Positions 1 through 8,313 are shown, counted from the first letter of the stretch. The stretch: DNA of 15,729 nt from an uncultured Erysipelotrichaceae bacterium (GCA_937874965.1 CALNCD010000007.1:1-15729); one strand, 5' to 3'. A program made the numbers and translations. The notes: generated by a model from the letters alone, not told the origin.

Positions 1-476
1 GATTGACATTCGGCGGCCAGTTCATCATGGTTCGCTCCAAAAACACGGTGCTCCGTATTGTTGGGTTCCATATGGTTGTCTTTGCGATTTCTGTCTTGTT
101 GGGATTGATCATCATGGCCTACACGAATGAGGTTGTGGTTAAGGCAATGGGTGTCTGTGCAAGCATATCCGTAATGATGACGGCCTTGTCAGTGATCAAG
201 CCGGAATTCTTCTTGAAACTCGGACGGACGCTGTTTGTTGCTTTACTTACCGGCATTGTGATGACTGTGCTCTTTGGAATGGTCTTCAATATGGACACGA
301 CTTGGATTGACTGGCTGATGATTGTTGTTTTCTCCGGTTTTATCGGGTATGATTGGGCGATTGCGCAACGTTATCCAATGACTATAGGCAATGCGGTGTT
401 TGCGGCAGCATCCCTTTACATTGATATTGTGAATATCTTTATTCGTTTGCTGTCCATCTTCGGACGACGGGATTAA
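1..476 (+). CDS. Bax inhibitor-1 / YetJ-like membrane protein, 3' part
   Basis: The frame is open to the left edge, so the true start lies outside the window and 157 residues are visible. The segment is strongly hydrophobic with about five membrane spans, and it ends in the family signature GYDWAIAQ followed by SLYIDIVNIFIRLLSIFG. BI-1 family proteins are integral membrane proteins. The bacterial member YetJ is a pH-sensitive calcium leak channel gated by two aspartates 24 residues apart (Asp171 and Asp195 in B. subtilis). Here the aspartates of GYD and YID, visible residues 117 and 141, are also exactly 24 apart, so the di-aspartyl latch appears conserved. The gene ends with TAA and runs directly into a hairpin terminator. 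It faces the addAB operon tail to tail, so no functional link is implied. The family call is firm; the channel activity is inferred from the family. Confidence 0.88.
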   Translation, partial: LTFGGQFIMVRSKNTVLRIVGFHMVVFAISVLLGLIIMAYTNEVVVKAMGVCASISVMMTALSVIKPEFFLKLGRTLFVALLTGIVMTVLFGMVFNMDTTWIDWLMIVVFSGFIGYDWAIAQRYPMTIGNAVFAAASLYIDIVNIFIRLLSIFGRRD

Positions 477-480
477 CGAT

Positions 481-509
481 AACGATCTGAGAAATCAGGT
501 CGTTTTTTT
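481..509 (+). terminator. Rho-independent terminator after the BI-1 gene
   Basis: A 9-bp stem, ACGATCTGA pairing with TCAGGTCGT through one G-U pair, closes a GAAA tetraloop and runs into seven T. It starts 5 nt after the stop codon. Confidence 0.9.
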
Positions 510-546
510 GAATTACGGCTTATGCTGTGATATAGAACGGTTGAAT

Positions 547-575
547 AAAAAAAGAGGGTCCTTGAACTAAGGACC
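547..575 (-). terminator. Rho-independent terminator of the addB-addA operon
   Basis: Read on the minus strand, GGTCCTT and AAGGACC form a perfect 7-bp stem around a 5-nt loop, followed by CTC and seven T. It lies 34 nt beyond the end of addA. The + strand terminator at 481-509 faces it, so the two convergent units are insulated from each other. Confidence 0.85.
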
Positions 576-609
576 ATTTCTTTTGGCGATACACTGTATC
601 CGAAGCACC

Positions 610-2487
610 TTACGCTTCAATTTCCAGATAGAGATGCCAATGGAAACTGTAGAGATAGCTTCGTAATGCTTTTCCAGGAAAGAGCTCCTGGAGAACTGAA
701 CGGTATTGCCTGATCTGGTTCTGATGGCGTTGTTTCAGATCGTCGATTGAACAGTTATCGGTTTTATAGTCGACCAGGATGAGGGTTGATTCCTGTTCTA
801 CCACAAGATCCATGATGCCATAGAAGGGTTTGTTATCGCGCAAAACCAAGAAGGAATATTCGCGATGAACCTTGCCGGTATGAAGTGTCTGGGTCATCGG
901 GTCATCCTGAAGGTGCAGAATGTCCTGGATCTGCTGGCTACCTATTGCCGGATAGGCTTTCGCAAGCGTATCAGCCTTCCAGCCGTCTTCAGGACTATGT
1001 TCAAGGATGTGGTGCATCATGGTTCCATAATCCAGTGCAGATTTCAGGTCTTGAGTAAAGTCGAGTTCAAGTTGGCGGGACAGGTCGACCGTATGGGATG
1101 CCCGTGCGCGTTCACTAACCTGCATCGGGTTATGATGACGAATAATCTGGACTGTTTCAGGTGCCGGAAGTGCTGCCTTTGCGGGAATCACATTTTCAAA
1201 TGTTTTGATTTCAACATGGCTGTTCTGGGGAGTTATCGATCCCAGAATCAATGCGGTATAAGGGATTGAACTGAAGACAATGGAATTGTCCAGGTCAGGA
1301 AGGGGTTTGTCCGAGTATGTATCAACCAGGATCATCTTCGTCTGGGCACGCGTCAATGCAACATAGAGAAGGCGGATGGATTCTTCCAGCTCCTGGGCAT
1401 TGGCACTGAATTCACTCAGAAGTCTCAACAGGTTCTTGCGTCTGACATGTGTTTGCGGATCAAAGGAGTTCAGGGCGATCCCCAGGTAGGAATTGTATAG
1501 GAGCGGTGCGCTGAGATCCTGGACTTTGCGTTGCGATGTCGACCAGAAGAAGACCAAAGGAAACTGGAGCCCCTTCGATTGATGAATAGTCATTACCTTA
1601 ACGACGTCATCATCACTGGACACAGGAATGGCTTGGGAACTCTGTTCATTCTGAAGAATATCGATTGTATTGAGAAATGCCGGAAGTCCGCGTGTTCCTT
1701 TCATTTCGATGTCCCGGGCTTTCTCAGCAAGAAAATCAATGTTTGTTTTATCCTGGATGGAAAGAATTTCCTGATAGGCATCATTGGTCTGGGCAAGATG
1801 ATAGAGGCTTTGATGGATCGGTTCTGATCGTATCATTTCGAGATTCTTCTTAATAAGCGCATATGTTTGCGGGAAGAGACTGCTTAACGCCTGGAGCGGA
1901 TTTTTGGGTGAGGCTAAATGAAGGCGGGCAATCTGCTCATCTGTGAACTGATGGAAGACTGAACTCAGAAGGGTGAACAAGGCTCGGCGGTTTCCCTCAT
2001 CCAAGGCAAGCCGATAATAGCTCAGCAGACTCTGAATCACCAAGGACTGATAGAATCCGGATTTATCATCAATGAAGTAAGGGATGGCGGCTTGTTCAAA
2101 CGCAGTTTTGAGATCACGCTTTGTGGCGTGGGAGCGGACCAGGACAACCATGTCCTTCCAGGAATAGCCAAGGCTTTGATAATGAATCATTTCATTGGCG
2201 ATATGTGTGGCTTTGCGGGCTTTATTGCCTTCAGGTTCGGTGTCATTGCTGTCATCTTCCAGAGCGTGCAGGAGATGGAATTCAACCTTTTCGCTGTTTT
2301 CAATCTGCTTCGCGATGCCCGTCTCAACCCAGTCCTGTTCTCCATACGAATCACTGAGGACATCCACACGCATCATCTGTGTGAACAGCGCATTATTAAA
2401 GGAAACGATATCCTGCTTGGAACGGTAGTTGTTGCTGAGGAAGAGAACTTCATGGTTTTCATTGCGGTGATGAAGCAATGAACGCAT
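610..2487 (-). CDS. addA: AddA C-terminal fragment (about 625 aa) after the premature stop
   Basis: This continues the frame after the TAA; the first ATG is 36 nt downstream. It holds motif IV NNYRSK (residues 19-24), motif V MTIHQSKGLQFP (299-310), motif VI RLLYVALTRAQ (372-382), and a RecB-type PD-(D/E)xK nuclease with GIMD near 557-560 and VDYKTD near 572-577. There is no good Shine-Dalgarno at a proper distance before the ATG (AGGGG lies 17 nt upstream), so independent translation looks weak. Without readthrough this half is probably not made. Confidence 0.75.
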   Translation of the reverse strand: MRSLLHHRNENHEVLFLSNNYRSKQDIVSFNNALFTQMMRVDVLSDSYGEQDWVETGIAKQIENSEKVEFHLLHALEDDSNDTEPEGNKARKATHIANEMIHYQSLGYSWKDMVVLVRSHATKRDLKTAFEQAAIPYFIDDKSGFYQSLVIQSLLSYYRLALDEGNRRALFTLLSSVFHQFTDEQIARLHLASPKNPLQALSSLFPQTYALIKKNLEMIRSEPIHQSLYHLAQTNDAYQEILSIQDKTNIDFLAEKARDIEMKGTRGLPAFLNTIDILQNEQSSQAIPVSSDDDVVKVMTIHQSKGLQFPLVFFWSTSQRKVQDLSAPLLYNSYLGIALNSFDPQTHVRRKNLLRLLSEFSANAQELEESIRLLYVALTRAQTKMILVDTYSDKPLPDLDNSIVFSSIPYTALILGSITPQNSHVEIKTFENVIPAKAALPAPETVQIIRHHNPMQVSERARASHTVDLSRQLELDFTQDLKSALDYGTMMHHILEHSPEDGWKADTLAKAYPAIGSQQIQDILHLQDDPMTQTLHTGKVHREYSFLVLRDNKPFYGIMDLVVEQESTLILVDYKTDNCSIDDLKQRHQNQIRQYRSVLQELFPGKALRSYLYSFHWHLYLEIEA

Positions 2488-2523
2488 CAGTTCCGGACGG
2501 GCGCCCCTGAATCCATAGATGGA

Positions 2524-3753
2524 TTACTTGACATCGCCGACCCTGAATGTGTTATGGCCGTTGGAAATCAGCTGGATGATCCGATCTTGTATGGCATTGG
2601 TATCCTGGTATTCATCAACGAGGACTTCCTGGAAGCGCTGCTTCAGCTGGTTCGAGGCATAAGCGCCGTCTGCCGTCAGGATTTCCAAAGCAAGATGTTC
2701 AAGATCACTGAAATCAAGTCCCTGACGTTGTTCTTTGGCTTCGCTAAAGGCAATGGTGTAAGCATCGGCAAGCTGCAGGAGAATTGAAATAACCCCGCTG
2801 CTCTGATGCAGCAAGGAAAACTGCTGGTTGAGCGGATAGAAGTGTTCAACCAATGTTTTGATGGATTCGATGAGTCGGCTGCGGGCTTCGGTGTACGCAG
2901 GAACTTTCATGACCCGGGAAAACTGAATGTCCAGGATAGCCATCATGGTTTCCTGAAACCCGGTATCCTTATCCTTATGTTGCTGAAGAGCCTTCAGCAA
3001 GCCGCTATACAGTGAATTGAGGATAGCCTGTTCCTGAGGTTTATTGACCTCACAGGCATCATAGGCAGAGAGACATTCAATGACCAGATGAGCAAGATGT
3101 TCAATCTGAATCTGGTAGTAAGTCCAATAGAGATCCTGCAGGGCTTCAGGAAGTTCCTCAATCGCATTGGCCTCATAGGTCTGTATAATGCGTGCTCTTG
3201 CTGCATCAGCATCCTCCTCTTCCCAAAGGCCTTCTGCTAATGTCAGAACAGCACGATCCAATGCTTCCGTACTTGCTGGATTCCCGGAAAAAAATGTCAG
3301 GGTTTCGTTATAGGCGGACACCGACTCATGCATGACTTGCAGATGGGCTTGGCTCAAGGCCTGAAAGCGGGCTTGCTTAAGTTCGCCTTCATCCAGAATA
3401 TTCAAGGCCCGCTCAGGGTTCAAGGCTATCAGATAGCCATAATTCTTGACAATCATCAAGCATAAGGAATGAATGGTCGAGATGGAAGCGGAAGGTAAAA
3501 GAATCAGTTGCTGCTTCAGAAACGGATCATCTTCTGAAGATAAGGCGAGGGCAAGCCGCTTCTTCATTTCACTGGCTGCTGCCTCAGTAAAAGTCATGGC
3601 ACAGATTTCATCGATGCCCAGACGATCAACTTTCATCCGCTTAATCAAACGCGCAATTAAAAGGGTCGTCTTGCCGGCACCGGCAGAAGCAAAGACAGTG
3701 ACATTCTTGCCGGTTATTTCAATGGCTTTACGCTGGTTTTCGTTGAAATTCAT
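2524..3753 (-). CDS. addA: AddA N-terminal fragment (409 aa), ends at the premature stop
   Basis: This is the part translated from the normal start. A Q-motif-like NENQRKAIE is followed by Walker A ASAGAGKTT (residues 22-30), motif Ia TFTEAAA (54-60), STIHSL, LDFSDLEHLAL, and motif II DEYQDT (380-385). The frame stops at GDVK, residue 409. The product has the ATP-binding RecA-like domain 1A but none of motifs III to VI or the nuclease, so it should be inactive as a helicase. Confidence 0.8.
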   Translation of the reverse strand: MNFNENQRKAIEITGKNVTVFASAGAGKTTLLIARLIKRMKVDRLGIDEICAMTFTEAAASEMKKRLALALSSEDDPFLKQQLILLPSASISTIHSLCLMIVKNYGYLIALNPERALNILDEGELKQARFQALSQAHLQVMHESVSAYNETLTFFSGNPASTEALDRAVLTLAEGLWEEEDADAARARIIQTYEANAIEELPEALQDLYWTYYQIQIEHLAHLVIECLSAYDACEVNKPQEQAILNSLYSGLLKALQQHKDKDTGFQETMMAILDIQFSRVMKVPAYTEARSRLIESIKTLVEHFYPLNQQFSLLHQSSGVISILLQLADAYTIAFSEAKEQRQGLDFSDLEHLALEILTADGAYASNQLKQRFQEVLVDEYQDTNAIQDRIIQLISNGHNTFRVGDVK

Positions 3754-6347
3754 CAGTGGCTCTCCTTCAGTGAGACATCTTTCATCAACAAGGGTTCACT
3801 TTTCTTGTATGGTGAAAGAACATGGCAGATGGACTGATAGTGACAATATCGGCAATGCTCATCAGCAGGGTCAACCGGAATACGGCCTGAGGCCAGCTCA
3901 TCCAGCAGGTAACGGTAGAGCTCTTCAAGCAATGTCTTGATGCGATCAGCATTCATCAAAGGACTCTCGACTTCATTGCTTTTGGATAACTTGAAGCCTT
4001 TGATATATATAGGATCATGAAGCAAGCCATTCAGGGAATGAAAGGTCCATCCGCTGAAACGACGCTTGGAGATCCACGTGGCTTCGAGGTTGTCCTCACT
4101 TTGATAGACCAAGCCTTTCGTCGATGAGAATGAGGCATAGCTGCCAGAGAGGCGGGGTTCTTTCAGATTCAGATAATAAAACCCATAGACCGGCTTGCCC
4201 AGGAGCTTTTCCACAATCCAGCCGTAGGTCAGCAGCTGAAGCTGTTCACCGGCTTTAACGCTGTCCTCTTTCAGATCATGAGCACTGCTCTTGTAATCGA
4301 TGAGGATAAACCCATCCTCTGTACTGTCAATCCGATCGACAATCCCTGTCAGGTGCAATGCCTTCAGTTTTTCACCTAAATCCGGATGATCAAAGTGCCA
4401 TTCGCTGTAGGCTGGCTTGAATTCAACCTTCTCCTCATACCCTTTGAGAAAGTCCAAGGTATCACGCATTGACGCCATAAGCGTTGTTTTCACATACAGG
4501 TAATGAGGCTTTCGTTTTGGGTAAAGGTCAATCAGACGCTGAATAAAGGGATCAATCAGCGTTTCCAGTACTGAGTCGCTTACATTCGGATACGCTTTGT
4601 TATACGTAGTGGTGAGAGCTTGCATGAGTGCATGCTGAACAGTGCCTAGGATACGCGTTTCAAAATGAGTATCATCGAGATCATCCAAGCCCAGGCCATA
4701 GTTGAGAAAGAAGCGAAACGGACATGAAAAGAAAGTTTCAAATCGGGATATGGAGCCCTTCAAGATGTTGTCTTTAAAGAACAGGGCATGGGCTGTTTCA
4801 GGCGTAAGCTGGTGATTCATCTGGGGGATGATTTGCGAATGCTGGATTAGTGGCCAGCGTTCAAGAGTTGTATAAGGGCGCATTGCTTCTTCAGCTTCGT
4901 ACGCAACATCACGGCTTTTTCCCTGGTAGTCGCCATCGACAAATGAAATAACCAGCGTATCACTCAGGGTATAGAGATGGTGCAGATAACGGGTTTGCTG
5001 CTGGATCCGCTCAGACATCGGCGGATAGCCTTCAATCTGGGCTAAATAAGTTTCGTCGATTAATCCGCTGGCCAGGGATATGCCAGGGAAATGAGCTTGA
5101 TTGGCGCTGAGAACCAGAATTGTCCTGCTTCCATTCACAGGAAGATGATGCAAGTCCCGCACTTCGATGCCTTCGTGAGGGCCTTGGCTGGAAGTGAGCC
5201 GTTTCAGCTGGTCAAAGAACAGGGGCTCAGGATGATCAAGTGTTTCCAGGATTTCCATGTGGGTGGATAGATAGGTTGAGATGACGGCAAGGTCCATGGT
5301 GGGATGAATGCGGCAGAGAAGCTGATAGCTGCCTTCAACACAGGCTCTGAACGGAACTGCGGGAACAGCAAGAAGAACCATCAGCTCTTGACGGGTTGCT
5401 TCTGCCTGTTCTTCCTGGCGGAGAAGAGCCTGATACTCTCGTGGATCAAGGATGGGATTAACCAAGGCTTGAACGTGGTTGAAAGGGGCTGTGATTGCGT
5501 TGAGATCAAGGTCAAACCGGCGGATATAGGCTGCAAAGTCCAGACTGCTGGTAAGGGGCAGCAATTGATTTTCGAGAATATCCAGAAGTCCTGATAACGA
5601 AGGCTTGCTGAAGTAGGTGTAGAGCTTGATGAAATTGCTTGCTTCTGGATTTATCTGCTGCAGTGTTGACTGAAGGGGAATCTGATAGCGTTCAAAGACT
5701 GTTTGAAGGACATGGATTTCATTGGGATCACAAAGAATAATCACCGCATCATCGAGTGAATGATTCAAAAGCCATTGGGCACAGGCTTCACACTCCTGGC
5801 GTTGATTCAATCCGTGGTAGAAATGGTGGTCGGCAGGTATCCGTACAGGGAAATCAAGTACGGTTGCTCCCTTGTCAGCAAGACGTTGAACCAGCCGATG
5901 CTGGAAAGGAGTGTAGGCTTCCGGGTAGAGGACTAAAGAAGCAATGTCCTGCCGCGTATCCAGCTGATTATTCAGGTCAGAGCGAGCAGTGCTCAATGGA
6001 TGAAGAAGAGCAAGTGCACGCTTGACTTCATGATCTTTCTGAGTTACTTCCGGTAATGTCGCTGCATCGATAGCGTAGTCGTGGAGTTCTTTTGCCAAAC
6101 GCCAGAGTGCACGGATAGTATCAGGATAGTCCAGCATCGGGCGAAGCAGCTCAAACTGTTCCTTGTTCTGGTCAAGAATACGTTTGGCATGAAGCAGATC
6201 AAGTGAATCACGGCCAGGTTTCCCTTGTTTCTCTAACCACGATGAAAAGCTGAGGAATTCAAGATTGCTCAGTGATCCGTATTGCTTTAGCAGTGATGTC
6301 ATCACATGTTCACGCTGGGTGTTATCCAGAAGATAGGTTTTTTTCAT
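3753..6347 (-). CDS. addB: AddB, ATP-dependent helicase/deoxyribonuclease subunit B
   Basis: This is the second subunit of the AddAB break-resection complex; it carries the other nuclease and an iron-sulfur cluster. Near the C-terminus, GIVDRID...FILIDYKSS (Asp684, Lys686) is the PD-(D/E)xK nuclease core. Cys542 (in FSCPFRFF) with Cys832, Cys835 and Cys841 gives the C-xn-C-x2-C-x5-C spacing of the AddB 4Fe-4S clamp. At 864 residues it is far shorter than B. subtilis AddB (about 1166). The N-terminus shows no GxxGxGK(S/T) Walker A, so the helicase-like half looks reduced to a scaffold or Chi-reading role. The stop overlaps the addA start by one base (TGATG). The start has GAGG only 1 nt upstream, so initiation may be modest. 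Context, cluster and nuclease together make the call strong. Confidence 0.9.
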   Translation of the reverse strand: MKKTYLLDNTQREHVMTSLLKQYGSLSNLEFLSFSSWLEKQGKPGRDSLDLLHAKRILDQNKEQFELLRPMLDYPDTIRALWRLAKELHDYAIDAATLPEVTQKDHEVKRALALLHPLSTARSDLNNQLDTRQDIASLVLYPEAYTPFQHRLVQRLADKGATVLDFPVRIPADHHFYHGLNQRQECEACAQWLLNHSLDDAVIILCDPNEIHVLQTVFERYQIPLQSTLQQINPEASNFIKLYTYFSKPSLSGLLDILENQLLPLTSSLDFAAYIRRFDLDLNAITAPFNHVQALVNPILDPREYQALLRQEEQAEATRQELMVLLAVPAVPFRACVEGSYQLLCRIHPTMDLAVISTYLSTHMEILETLDHPEPLFFDQLKRLTSSQGPHEGIEVRDLHHLPVNGSRTILVLSANQAHFPGISLASGLIDETYLAQIEGYPPMSERIQQQTRYLHHLYTLSDTLVISFVDGDYQGKSRDVAYEAEEAMRPYTTLERWPLIQHSQIIPQMNHQLTPETAHALFFKDNILKGSISRFETFFSCPFRFFLNYGLGLDDLDDTHFETRILGTVQHALMQALTTTYNKAYPNVSDSVLETLIDPFIQRLIDLYPKRKPHYLYVKTTLMASMRDTLDFLKGYEEKVEFKPAYSEWHFDHPDLGEKLKALHLTGIVDRIDSTEDGFILIDYKSSAHDLKEDSVKAGEQLQLLTYGWIVEKLLGKPVYGFYYLNLKEPRLSGSYASFSSTKGLVYQSEDNLEATWISKRRFSGWTFHSLNGLLHDPIYIKGFKLSKSNEVESPLMNADRIKTLLEELYRYLLDELASGRIPVDPADEHCRYCHYQSICHVLSPYKKSEPLLMKDVSLKESH

Positions 6348-6353
6348 GCCTCA

Positions 6354-6383
6354 ATTATACCAAGTTCTGCCATGATTTGAAAT
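6354..6383 (-). promoter_or_regulatory. Possible addB promoter placed unusually close to the start codon
   Basis: On the minus strand a perfect TATAAT (6359-6354) lies only 6 nt before the addB ATG. A weak TTTCAA -35 sits 18 nt upstream of it. Transcription would begin at or next to the ATG, giving a nearly leaderless mRNA. This may be chance, with a real promoter further upstream in the 6360-6600 region. Confidence 0.35.
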
Positions 6384-6592
6384 CAAGAGTACATGCAAAG
6401 CAGTGCGAGGATATTTTGGGCTGTGCCGGAAAGAGGGGATAGTTTCATAAAGCTCAGGGATTGAAAAGAAGATGGAACGAGGACAGATCTGGGTTCTTGA
6501 GTTGAAACGGCGATAATCGGCGTCCTGCATTGTATAGGCTTCCTTCGTAATCAAAAGCGAGGAAAAAAAGGCCTGGGTTTCCTGAGGTAGAT

Positions 6593-6652
6593 TTGCGAAA
6601 ATCGCAAGTTTGGACAGATTTCCGAAATTTACAGAATAATTTCAGTTATAAT
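6593..6652 (+). promoter_or_regulatory. Candidate promoter and palindromes upstream of the 271-aa gene
   Basis: This lies in the 365-nt gap between the divergent addB and the 271-aa gene. A perfect 6-3-6 inverted repeat, TTGCGAAAATCGCAA, lies at 6593-6607. A second dyad, GAAATT-N8-AATTTC, lies at 6624-6643. It is followed by a consensus -10, TATAAT, at 6647-6652. No good -35 is visible at 16-18 nt, which would fit an activated or repressed promoter. I see no convincing gene in the rest of the gap. Confidence 0.45.
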
Positions 6653-6712
6653 CTTTCATTCTTTTCATAAATGTGTAAAAATAGTACTAGGTTTCGCATA
6701 AGGGGGTATGTT

Positions 6713-7528
6713 ATGTCTGTCTTTGACGTTTTAAGCCGGATTGAAGATGATCGTAAGGGGAAGGGTGAATGTACCTTTAACGGGTACGCAGAAGACTATC
6801 TGAGTCTTCTGGATGATGATTCTTCCTTACGTCCTCTGCTTGAGGGTGTGGTGGAGTTGGATGATAATGCCAGGGTCATGGTTAATTATCGTTTTGCGGT
6901 GAATGTGTCTGCAATTTCCAACCAGATTATCCGGTATAAGGATGCGACGAAGTTGCCGAAGGAAGCCTTGAGTGTTCCTTTGATTCTTTACAGTCATACT
7001 TTAAATGACCAGGGGTTTGCCTATGTCCTGAATCAGGCGGCAACATCTACGGATTATCTCTATGCGAAGGGGCGCTATTATTGTCTGACTGAGCAATATG
7101 GTCTGTTTGAAGACTATCGCAACGATGTGCTTACCGATGTGCTTCTGGATGACAATCATCTTCTGGATGTCTATGACAAGCTGTTGAATGGGCAGCGTAA
7201 AATCGGGGCATTGCAACGTGAAATTGACAGCAGTGTCTATCGCAGTTTTCAAGAGTATATGGCATTGGCCCTGGCTCTTGCGGAAGAGAACAAAGCTTAT
7301 GTTACAAGTCTTTTTACCTCTTCGGAGGGAATTGATCGTGGCCCGGTCATTTATGATATGATAGAGAAGTGGTTTCTCCTGAAGAAATCCGTCTATGTTC
7401 AGTACATGTCCAACAAGCAATTGCTGAACGATGAGAATGAAGGGAATATCCGCCTGCAACGTCAGAAGGCCAAGCAACATGTGGATGAAATCCCGATTAT
7501 GGCCTTCAGTGAAATGTGGCGATTATAA
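6713..7528 (+). CDS. Uncharacterised 271-aa protein upstream of exonuclease III
   Basis: I do not recognise a family. The start at 6713 is chosen because AAGGGGGT ends 5 nt before it; an upstream in-frame ATG at 6671 has no ribosome binding site. The product is soluble, with no signal peptide or membrane span, and it is rich in Asp, Glu, Leu and Tyr. It looks largely helical (for example QEYMALALALAEENKAYVTSLF and IYDMIEKWFLLKKSVYVQYM). Only two cysteines are visible (in GEC and YYC) and no nucleotide-binding or catalytic motif stands out. The stop is 17 nt before the exonuclease III start and the strand is the same, so the two genes probably share a transcript. That hints at, but does not show, a role in DNA maintenance or stress. 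A -10 and two palindromes lie upstream. Confidence 0.7.
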   Translation: MSVFDVLSRIEDDRKGKGECTFNGYAEDYLSLLDDDSSLRPLLEGVVELDDNARVMVNYRFAVNVSAISNQIIRYKDATKLPKEALSVPLILYSHTLNDQGFAYVLNQAATSTDYLYAKGRYYCLTEQYGLFEDYRNDVLTDVLLDDNHLLDVYDKLLNGQRKIGALQREIDSSVYRSFQEYMALALALAEENKAYVTSLFTSSEGIDRGPVIYDMIEKWFLLKKSVYVQYMSNKQLLNDENEGNIRLQRQKAKQHVDEIPIMAFSEMWRL

Positions 7529-7545
7529 ACAACAAGGAGTATCCC

Positions 7546-8313
7546 ATGAAATTAGTATCCTGGAATGTCAATGGACTACGTGCCATTATGAAAAAAGATT
7601 TTCTGAATCAGTTCAATGGATTCGAAGCGGACGCAATCTGTCTGCAGGAAACAAAACTGCAGGCTGGCCAAATTGATTTTGCGCCAGAGGGTTATCACAG
7701 CTATTGGAATTATGCCGTTAAGAAAGGTTACTCTGGAACTGCTATCTTTACCAAGCAGAAACCGCTGTCGGTTCAATACGGTCTTCAAGAGGATGAACAT
7801 GACCAGGAAGGGCGTGTCATCACCGTGGAGTATGACGGATTTTATTTGATCTGTGTCTATACGCCGAATTCGAAAGACGGATTATTGCGCTTGGACTATC
7901 GGATGGTCTGGGAAGATGCTTTTCGTGCCTACCTGAAAAAACTGGTAGATCATAAACCGGTTGTGGTCTGCGGTGATCTGAATGTTGCCCACCAGGAAAT
8001 TGATTTGAAAAATCCAGCAGCGAATCATAAGAATGCCGGTTTTTCCGATGAAGAGCGAGGCAAGTTCTCAGAACTGTTGGATCATGGATTTATTGATACC
8101 TTCCGCTACCTGTATCCAGAAGCCAAGGACCGTTATTCGTGGTGGAGCTACCGCTTCAATGCCCGATCCAGAAATGCGGGATGGCGCATCGATTACTTCG
8201 TTGTTTCCAAAGCACTGGCGCCGGCGATTGCGGACGCTGAGATCTATGACCAGATTGAAGGCAGTGATCATTGCCCGGTGATGCTGGAACTTGATTTAAG
8301 CCGCTTAGCCTGA
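7546..8313 (+). CDS. xthA: Exodeoxyribonuclease III (AP endonuclease)
   Basis: The enzyme cleaves DNA at abasic sites and has 3'-5' exonuclease and 3'-phosphatase activity in base-excision repair. The 255-residue length is typical. The catalytic set of the exonuclease III/APE1 fold is complete: Asn7 in WNVNGLR, Glu35 in CLQETK, Tyr105 in CVYTPNS, Asp144 and Asn146 in GDLNVAH, and Asp241-His242 in GSDHCPV. The metal-binding and DNA-binding loops SWWSYRFNARSRNAGWRIDY are also present. The start at 7546 is set by AAGGAG 6 nt upstream and by the family N-terminus MKLVSWN; a longer in-frame start would run into the previous gene. It follows the 271-aa gene in an apparent operon. Its last 46 nt overlap the end of the convergent Fur-family gene, with no terminator visible between them. 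B. subtilis names its homologue exoA. Confidence 0.95.
   Translation: MKLVSWNVNGLRAIMKKDFLNQFNGFEADAICLQETKLQAGQIDFAPEGYHSYWNYAVKKGYSGTAIFTKQKPLSVQYGLQEDEHDQEGRVITVEYDGFYLICVYTPNSKDGLLRLDYRMVWEDAFRAYLKKLVDHKPVVVCGDLNVAHQEIDLKNPAANHKNAGFSDEERGKFSELLDHGFIDTFRYLYPEAKDRYSWWSYRFNARSRNAGWRIDYFVVSKALAPAIADAEIYDQIEGSDHCPVMLELDLSRLA

Larger units (their letters stand above)
610..3753 (-). pseudogene. addA: addA, ATP-dependent helicase/nuclease subunit A, interrupted by one in-frame TAA
   Basis: AddA is the UvrD/Rep-type helicase plus nuclease subunit of the AddAB complex, which resects double-strand breaks to a Chi site for RecA. The reading frame is continuous from ATG at 3753 to TAA at 610 except for one TAA at 2526-2524. 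The local protein reads GDVK-stop-SIYGFRGARPEL, where the family has GDxKQSIYxFR (motif III). A single C-to-T change of a CAA glutamine codon explains the break; there is no frameshift or deletion. Readthrough would give about 1047 residues, short for a Bacillus AddA (about 1230) but complete in motifs: Walker A, DEYQDT, NNYRSK, TIHQSKG, YVALTRAQ, and the C-terminal nuclease motif GIMD...VDYKTD. The start overlaps the addB stop as TGATG, which suggests translational coupling. The alternatives are a sequencing error, a strain-specific null allele, or suppressed termination. Confidence 0.85.

Noticed and set aside
865..2481. Several open frames on the + strand opposite addA (for example 865-1269, 1531-1827, 2092-2481)
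   Set aside because: They lie fully inside the addA coding frame, have no ribosome binding sites and no recognisable domains; they are antisense shadows.
2524..2526. Reassignment of TAA to glutamine in this genome
   Set aside because: Other genes here (BI-1, the COG0523 gene, the permease, yigZ) end in TAA at their proper length, so TAA works as a stop.
6351..6554. 67-codon open frame on the minus strand ending 4 nt before the addB start
   Set aside because: There is no Shine-Dalgarno, the composition is unlike a protein, and it covers the region where an addB promoter is expected.
6593..6607. The palindrome TTGCGAAAATCGCAA as a third copy of the 7-1-7 operator
   Set aside because: The TGC and GCA arms are 7 nt apart here but 9 nt apart in the two metal operators, so the half-site geometry differs.
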